Shown: positions 58,375 through 64,000 of the stretch, piece after piece
Layout: every line of letters begins with the position of its first letter
Position numbering within the stretch: position 1 is the stretch's first letter
Source: Dipteronia dyeriana
Taxonomy: Eukaryota; Streptophyta; Magnoliopsida; Sapindales; Sapindaceae
Assembly: GCA_032871835.1 (NCBI GenBank)
Contig: CM065296.1
Span: 55,767,288 to 55,831,287, forward strand
Reading direction: 5' to 3'
DNA: 64,000 nucleotides
The notes under the pieces: generated by a model
Seen by the model: only the letters and a program-made list of their open reading frames with translations
The model's database searches: none
What the model was told of the DNA's origin: nothing
Translations under genes and position numbers: made by a program

Positions 58375-58895
58375 CTCAAGGTCATACCACTAGCCACTTG
58401 TATCACCAAGGAATGTTGAACGATTGTGGGATCTCACATAATGCTTTAGAGTAGATCTTTTGCTTGAGGAGAAGCTTTCTTCAAACTATTTGATCCTAGC
58501 ATCTTGTTGAGCTACCTTTGGCCTGAGTTCGTCAATCTTCCTTTGTGATTCTTTGACCTTCAAGTTTGACTTCTCAACCTCTTCTTTAAATTGAGTAGCC
58601 CATTATGGAAGGCAACTTGTGCTAATCGCATGGCTTGCATCTTGAGATCCACTAAAAAGTACAAATGTATCACAAGCCTTTCCTTTATCTTTGTTTGACA
58701 TAAATGTCACATGTTTATCACTAATTTTTTCTAAGGGTGGTAAACACACAGCTTCCTCTTGTGTATTCACACCATGAGCCATACAAAATTGAGTGATAAA
58801 CCTCGGTAGTGCCAACTTTTTGTCCAACATTATTGATAAAGCCACAGTATCTATATAAGACATGAGAATCTTGTAAAGTCCTCATTTATTGATTG
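58375..58895 (-). pseudogene. C-terminal fragment of a SIRE-type 3' ORF (env-like)
   Basis: On the minus strand, between pol (absent here) and the 3' LTR. The reading enters from about 58895 with GLYKILMSYIDTVALSIMLD, a possible Leu/Ile-rich segment, then RFITQFCMAHGV and an acidic/basic linker, and ends in a coiled coil near 58590-58480 (QFKEEVEKSNLKVKESQRKI). Stops interrupt it. SIRE/Maximus elements carry an extra ORF called env-like at this place, with a C-terminal coiled coil; position and shape fit. The identification is by context, and the N-terminal part is lost. Confidence 0.5.
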
Positions 58896-60636
58896 GCTTA
58901 TTTCGTGAACAAACCACCATTTTTAGGGTATTATGTAAGGGTAGCTTAGGCTCTCAAGACCTTAAGAGGAGAAGCACCAAAGGTAAAATTCTTGTGCTTA
59001 CTTGCTTTGAAGAGATAGATGCACACACTCACAAATTCATGCATAATTCTTATTCATATATGTTGAGTGTTTATACTTGTATGTATTTTGGTTTAAATGA
59101 ATCTTGATTGATATATTTGCATCTTGTAGTTAAAGTTTCATGTCATGTTAGGCATTAGTATAGGATGCATCTTCATCACTCTTGGACTTGTTGAAAATGT
59201 GTGTTTGAGTGTTGAAAAATTAGGTTATGCGCTGGTGGTGCGCTACTCGACCAACGCACCTCACCAGTGCAACATTCCAGTGGAACGCCGCTTTTCATGC
59301 GTCACTAAGCTGTGCCATTGTACCTGCGTAAAGTTGAAAAAGCGGGCAGTGCGCTAGTAGTGCACTACTCGACTAGCGCAGCCTCACCAACGCAACTTTC
59401 CAGTGGATTGTCGCATGTGTTGCACCACTAGGCTGCGCCACTCGTCCATCACCTATTGATAAAGTAGGTTATGCACTGGTGGTGCGCTACTCAACAAGTG
59501 CACGTCACCAGTGCACATAGAGGAAGCTGGAACATTCTTTCCAAAATGACCTCACTTTGTTTGGTTCTCATATATAAACAACTCTTTGCTTTAAGGTCGT
59601 GTAAGAGTTCAGAACATCACATATTTTCCTTAGAACACATTTCAAAGAAAAAACTCCTCCAAAAACTCACCTTTAAAAACTCAAAGCATTCTCACGTGCA
59701 TAAAAACTTCATCTTGCATAATCTAAGTTCATTTAGAGTGCATCAATGAATAGGGTTACTTCATCACATCTTGTTTGGAAAGTTCTTCACTATCTTCTTA
59801 CAAGTTAAGTGTTTTGCTTGCTAAGCCATCTCTTTAATTATTTGTATGCTCTTAGAACATATTCTAGATACAAATTAGAGATTGTTGTGATGACCTGATT
59901 AAGTGTTGTATTGTGATAGCTAGGATTGTTGTTATTGATAACTTATAGCTAAATCTCTATGTTTTGCATTTAGATATTGTTTAGGACTCATTGATTGCAT
60001 TTAGTGATTGCATTATAGTCCTTGCAATGCTTAATGACAACATGTGTTGATTTGGCTTTTATGATAGCTTCATAAGATTGCTTGTTCTATGTTTAGATAA
60101 GCTTTATGACATGTCATTCAACTCTTGATATCTAGGATTGCATTTATTGTCATCTCATAATCCTAGATAAGCATATAAGGTACCCTAGCCTTGTTTGTTG
60201 TTTGAATATCATCATATATTCACATAGGGTGTTTATCTCTTCATTGAAGAGAAGTAAGTCTTGTGTTGCATCCGAGAGTAGGTTGTTTCAAGCATAAGCA
60301 AATTGGACTAGGTCCATTTAATATCAGGATTAGGTAGTGGTAGTGTGTTATATACCGGGAGTAGGTTGTAACGCCTCTATCATCAGTGGATTCGTTGTTC
60401 GAGTGTGGCGCACTTAACAGCCCATGGTTTTTCCCATTTGGAGGGTTTCCACGTATATCTCAAGTGTCTTTATTATTTCCGTAATCTTTACACTTGTGAT
60501 TTTGTTGTAACTAGCTAGGGGCATTTTCGTCAACTTGACCTTTAACGAAAATTGGGTAATTTTTTTTTAAATCTATTCACACCCCCCCCCCCCCCCCGTC
60601 TAGATTAATATTATACACACCATAATATTTGTTTCA
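58896..60636 (+). mobile_element. 5' LTR of a second SIRE-like family, 5' end truncated
   Basis: Begins within homology to the SIRE-like LTR (TTGGCTTATTTCGTGAACAAAC) but lacks the terminal TGTTAGG. It has ACACACTCACAAATTCATGC, a 122-bp repeat block at 59224-59515 and a 16-base C tract at 60582-60597, and ends TTTGTTTCA. It meets a minus-strand env-like fragment at its left end. Confidence 0.75.
59224..59515. repeat. 122-bp GC-rich tandem units in an LTR
   Basis: About 2.4 copies of a unit starting TTATGCGCTGGTGGTGCGCTA, at about 59225, 59347 and 59469. It is rich in self-complementary GTGCGC and CTGGTG/CACCAG motifs and clearly more GC-rich than its surroundings. Confidence 0.8.
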
Positions 60637-60638
60637 AT

Positions 60639-60650
60639 TGGTATCAGAGC
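60639..60650 (+). other. Primer binding site of the second SIRE-like family
   Basis: TGGTATCAGAGC, two bases after the LTR end at 60636. Confidence 0.9.
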
Positions 60651-60754
60651 GGGTTCCTAGACATATATAGGTGATCCTTGCTCATTTTGGTGTGTGTTGC
60701 ATTTTGTATGTGTATTCATACATTTGCATTCATATCATTCATTCATTAAACACA

Positions 60755-61098
60755 ATGAGTGGAAACGGTGGCAACGAAGGAGCTTCTAGCACTAGACCTC
60801 CACTTCTCACCGGACTGAATTATACCTCTTGGAAAGGCAAGATGGAGTCGTATATTTACCAAATTCATGACAGGGCATGGATGGCGGTCGAAGATGGCTA
60901 CACTCCACCCATGATGACTCCTACAGATGGAAGAGATGATGTACTCAAGCCAAAGGCACAGTGGAACACACAAGAGTTAGAGGCATCGAAGTGGAATAAG
61001 AAGGCAATGCATGCCATCCTATGTGCAATGGATGAGAACCAAAACAAATTGGTTCAAAATACTAGGATAGCTAAGGAGGCATGGGATATCCTAGAACT
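60755..61098 (+). pseudogene. SIRE-like Gag, N-terminal fragment
   Basis: Starts at the ATG of MSGNGGNEGASSTRPPLLTG, the normal SIRE-like Gag start. It continues NYTSWKGKMESYIYQIHDRA, EDGYTPPMMTPTDGRDDVLK, PKAQWNTQELEASKWNKKAM, then TRIAKEAWDILE. The 115 codons are undisturbed, so this copy is less decayed than the one at 45780. It is cut at 61099 by the end of a minus-strand SIRE-like LTR, after which the frame is not Gag. Confidence 0.88.
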
Positions 61099-61273
61099 TG
61101 AAATTCCCTTTATCTTAATAGTGTAAATATACCTAGAGGGGGGAGGGGGTGAATAGGTATATGCTCCAATTATTCTTTTTTTTTTTAAAAACAATGAAAT
61201 TCTAAGTACTTAATGAAAATTGCAAACAAAGACACGATATTTACGTGGTAAAACCTCCAAAGAGGAAACATTC
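61099..61273 (-). mobile_element. 3' end of a minus-strand SIRE-like LTR
   Basis: On the minus strand this reads GGAGCATATACCTATTCACC, a C-rich tract, CTCTAGGTATATTT and a GGGAATTTCA terminus at 61099, matching the end of the SIRE-like LTRs. It is inserted in the Gag at 60755-61098 and is itself interrupted at 61274 by a CRM-like element. Confidence 0.82.
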
Positions 61274-62284
61274 TGATGGAAATCATTAACTTAGCAACCA
61301 TACACCCCAATAGCTAAATAGCTATGATACATATGGAATGCAGTTTAACACCCTCCAACTAATTGAAACAAACCTGATCGTTCAAGATTAAAGTAAGAGA
61401 AACTATTCTAATCACTTTTTCAATGGAATGATGATAAAAGCTAATTAGAACAACACTTTGATTTCCCCATAACGCCACAAACTATGAAGTTTGATAAGTT
61501 TAAAGGCAAAACAAAGATTTTGAGGTTGTTGAACGCCACAAGCTAAATAAGCTTGATAAGTTCCAAAGTTCATGCAAGAACTTAAAAACAAAACACTCAC
61601 AAAGTGCTCAAATAAGTTTATATTACTCAAATCTCTACCCTTACATAGAAAAAGCAGCCTTGTTTATATAGAACAAAGGCCAAGAACAATACAACACAAA
61701 TATAACTGCCCATTAAATGTGTAACCTCCCACTAAATGACATTTAGACCATGAAAAATGGCCATAAAGTATTCAGCATTTGTAACTCCTTATTCCTAATC
61801 AAAGAACACATGAACTCACACTCAACAAATTAAAACCCAACACAAAAAAACCAAACTATTTATAAAATAAGCCCACAAAACCCAACACAATTAAAACCCA
61901 AACTAATCAGAAAATAAGCCCACAAAGCCCAACATAATTAAACCCAAACTAATTATAAAAAAGGCTTACAAAACCCAACATGGCTGAATGGCCTTTTATT
62001 CTTCAAGATAGGCTAGAATACTTCATTCTAACAAGGCTGGACTCTTGTCTTCTGGATTTGGACTTGTTTGAAAAACGTTAACCATTTTATACTCTTCTTG
62101 CATCCTTAGAACCTTGATCAGATCTTGACTAGCTTGCTCCTTCCAAATGCTTTCCATTAAACAAGTTAAGGCTTCTTTCATTCTTTTAGCTTTAGCTCTT
62201 GTTATTGGACCTCCATGAATGGTTAAACGATCTGGATCTTTTCCAACCTTAGCCGAATTGTGATCAACTGGCTGGTCCTCATCA
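61274..62284 (-). mobile_element. 3' LTR of a CRM-like gypsy element
   Basis: 1,011 bp, TGATGAGGACC (minus strand, at 62284) to TTTCCATCA (at 61274). Nearly identical to 12944-13954. Its first 262 bases are the end of the pol reading frame (stop at 62023). The rest is non-coding. Confidence 0.9.
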
Positions 62285-64000
62285 TTCCCCCTTTCCTCGA
62301 AAGGATTCGTCCTCGAATCAGCACCTTCATCACCTACATCAAACAAAGACAAATAAGAAACATTGAAAGTTGCACTAACATTGCCATACTCACTTAGTAG
62401 TTCCAGCTTGTATGCATTGTCATTGATTCTTTAAAGGACTCGAAATGGTCTATGCCCTCTTGCCATGAGTTTAGACTTTCGTTGGCTATGAAATCTTTCC
62501 TTCCTCAAGTGTACCCAAACCCAATCACCAGGTTTAAATACTACTTGCTTTCGGCCCTTGTTGTGTTGCTTCTCATATTGTAGAGTTTTCTTTTCAATTT
62601 GTGTGAGCACATTTTCATGCAAGGCTTTGACAAAATTAGCTTTTTGCTTACCATCCAAATTAGCTCTTTCCAAAGGTAAAGGTAGTAAATCCATAGGAGA
62701 TAATGGATTGAACTCGTACACAACTTCAAATGGTGAATGGTTTGTTGTAGCATGCACACTTCGATTATAAGCAAACTCCACATGTGGTAAACATTCCTCC
62801 CAATTCTTTAAATTCCTTTGAATTATGGCCCTCAAAAGCATTGATAAAGTTCTGTTTACCACCTCTGTTTGTCCATCTGTTTGTGGATGACAAGTGGTTG
62901 AATACAGCAGCTTTGTACCCAACTTTCTCCAAAACGTTTTCCAAAAGTGGCTAAGGAACTTCACATCTCTATCACTCACAATTGTCCTTGGAATTCCGTG
63001 TAACCTCACAATTTCTCTGAAGAACAGCCCCGCAACAAATGTTGCATCATCTGTTTTGTGGCAAGGAATGAAATGCGCCATCTTCATGAACCTGTCAACA
63101 ATAACAAAAATAGAATCTCTCCCCCTTTTGACCTAGGTAATCCCAAGACAAAGTCCATTGATATATCAACCCAAGGCTCACTAGGTATAGGAAGAGGAGT
63201 ATACAGCCCATGAGGCATTACTTTAGATTTAGATCGTTTGCAAGTAATGTATCTCTCACATATTCTCTCAACGTCTCTTTTCATGTGTGGCCAAAAGAAA
63301 TGATCACTTAACACACCCAAAGTCTTTTTAACTCCAAAATGCCCCATTAACCCGGCATTATATGCCTCTCTCACAAGCAATTCTCTCATTGAACATCAAG
63401 GAACACACAGCTTGTTTTCTTTGAAAAGAAAACCATCATGCCTAAAGAACTTGTCAAAACCCCCTTGCTCATATGCCCCAAAAACATTAGCAAAATCAAA
63501 GTCAGAATTGTAATAAGTCTTTAATGAACTCAAAACCCAATAATTTTGCATCAAGTTTAGAAATTAGAGCATACCTTCTAGAAAAAGCATCGGCAACCAC
63601 ATTCTCCTTACCTTGTTTGTACTTGTTGATGTATGGAAATGTTTCAATAAACTCCACCCATTTTGCATGCCTACGGCTTAGCTTTCCTTGTCCTTTGAGA
63701 TATTTCATGGACTCATGATCGGTGTGTATAATGAATTCCTTGTACCAAAGATAGTGCTGCCATGTCTCTAACACTCTCACCAAGGCATAAAACTCCTTAT
63801 CATACGTCGGGTAGTTAAGACTTGCTCCACTTAGCTTCTCACTAAAGAATGCAATAAGGTTGCCCTCTTGCATTAAGACTCCTCCAATACCTATTCCACT
63901 TGCATCAAACTCAATCTCAAAAGTTTTAGCAAAGTTAGGCAAAGCAAGCAAAGGTGCTGAACTAAGTTTGTGTTTAAGTAAGTTAAAAGCATCATCTTGT
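62023..64000 (-). pseudogene. CRM-like chromovirus polyprotein: RNase H, integrase, C-terminal tail
   Basis: Enters at the window edge (64000) in the RT/RNase H connection. RNase H at 63930-63560 keeps [53 protein letters not shown] and [10 protein letters not shown]. Integrase begins at 63389: the zinc finger has MGHFGVKKT and [11 protein letters not shown], but ICERYITCK has Tyr where relatives have Cys. The core has [17 protein letters not shown], then a one-base frameshift in a G run near 63110, [46 protein letters not shown], so D, D and E are all present. The C-terminal part has [17 protein letters not shown] at 62433 and a frame break at about 63390-63500 disrupt it. The tail (SRTNPFEERGN, PITRAKAKRMKEAL) crosses into the LTR, as in CRM elements. 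Confidence 0.88.
62285..62298 (-). other. Polypurine tract inside pol of the CRM-like element
   Basis: Minus-strand GAGGAAAGGGGGAA directly before TGATGAGGACC. It is also coding: the frame reads NPFEERGNDEDQ across the tract and LTR start. Confidence 0.85.

Overview
The window looks like nuclear DNA from a seed plant, probably an angiosperm with a large AT-rich genome. I found no host gene, rRNA, tRNA or CRISPR array. Almost every stretch can be assigned to LTR retrotransposons, mostly broken and nested in one another. Four kinds recur: (1) Ty1/copia elements with about 2.1-2.2 kb LTRs starting TGTTAGGATTATGCTC or similar, probably Angela/BARE-like; (2) SIRE/Maximus-like Ty1/copia elements with a C-tract near the LTR end; (3) Ty3/gypsy Tat-clade elements; (4) a Ty3/gypsy chromovirus of CRM type, whose LTR starts inside the pol reading frame. 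A large non-autonomous element with gypsy-type termini adds a fifth.

Layout. 1-3017: an LTR end inserted in a copia RNase H remnant, followed by that copia element's 3' LTR. 3018-4475: SIRE-like gag/protease/integrase debris. 4476-5281: a copia gag fragment. 5282-15412: copia element 'B', with two truncated LTR units, a full LTR, PBS, leader, gag, a CRM-like LTR insertion on the minus strand, RT, RNase H and a 59-bp stub of 3' LTR. 15413-18155: Tat LTR, gag and protease, plus strand. 18156-20003: Tat gag/protease, minus strand. 20004-37068: copia element 'C', split in its leader by a 9.35-kb non-autonomous element (22440-31790, minus strand). 37069-43522 and 57078-57382: the right half of a Tat element (integrase, antisense ORF, 3' LTR). 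Its LTR is split by a 13.6-kb SIRE-like element (43523-57077) that has LTRs, PBS, PPT and gag but no pol. 57383-61273: three SIRE-like pieces in alternating orientation. 61274-64000: a CRM-like element on the minus strand, running out of the window.

The genes do not cooperate as a host pathway. They are gag, protease, integrase, RT and RNase H modules of retroelements, nearly all carrying stops, frameshifts or lost catalytic residues. The most distinctive structures are: (a) an eight-unit, roughly 558-bp array that repeats a coiled-coil plus CCHC zinc-knuckle segment of a SIRE-like Gag, with a 1,099-bp higher-order repeat; (b) an array of about 150-bp units in the non-autonomous element, each carrying a two-stem hairpin with compensatory arm changes, arranged as two 604-bp higher-order repeats; (c) seven exact-period 99-bp units in the same element; (d) a tandem array of truncated LTRs; and (e) a Tat antisense ORF. 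Family names come from motif recognition alone. No database search was run.
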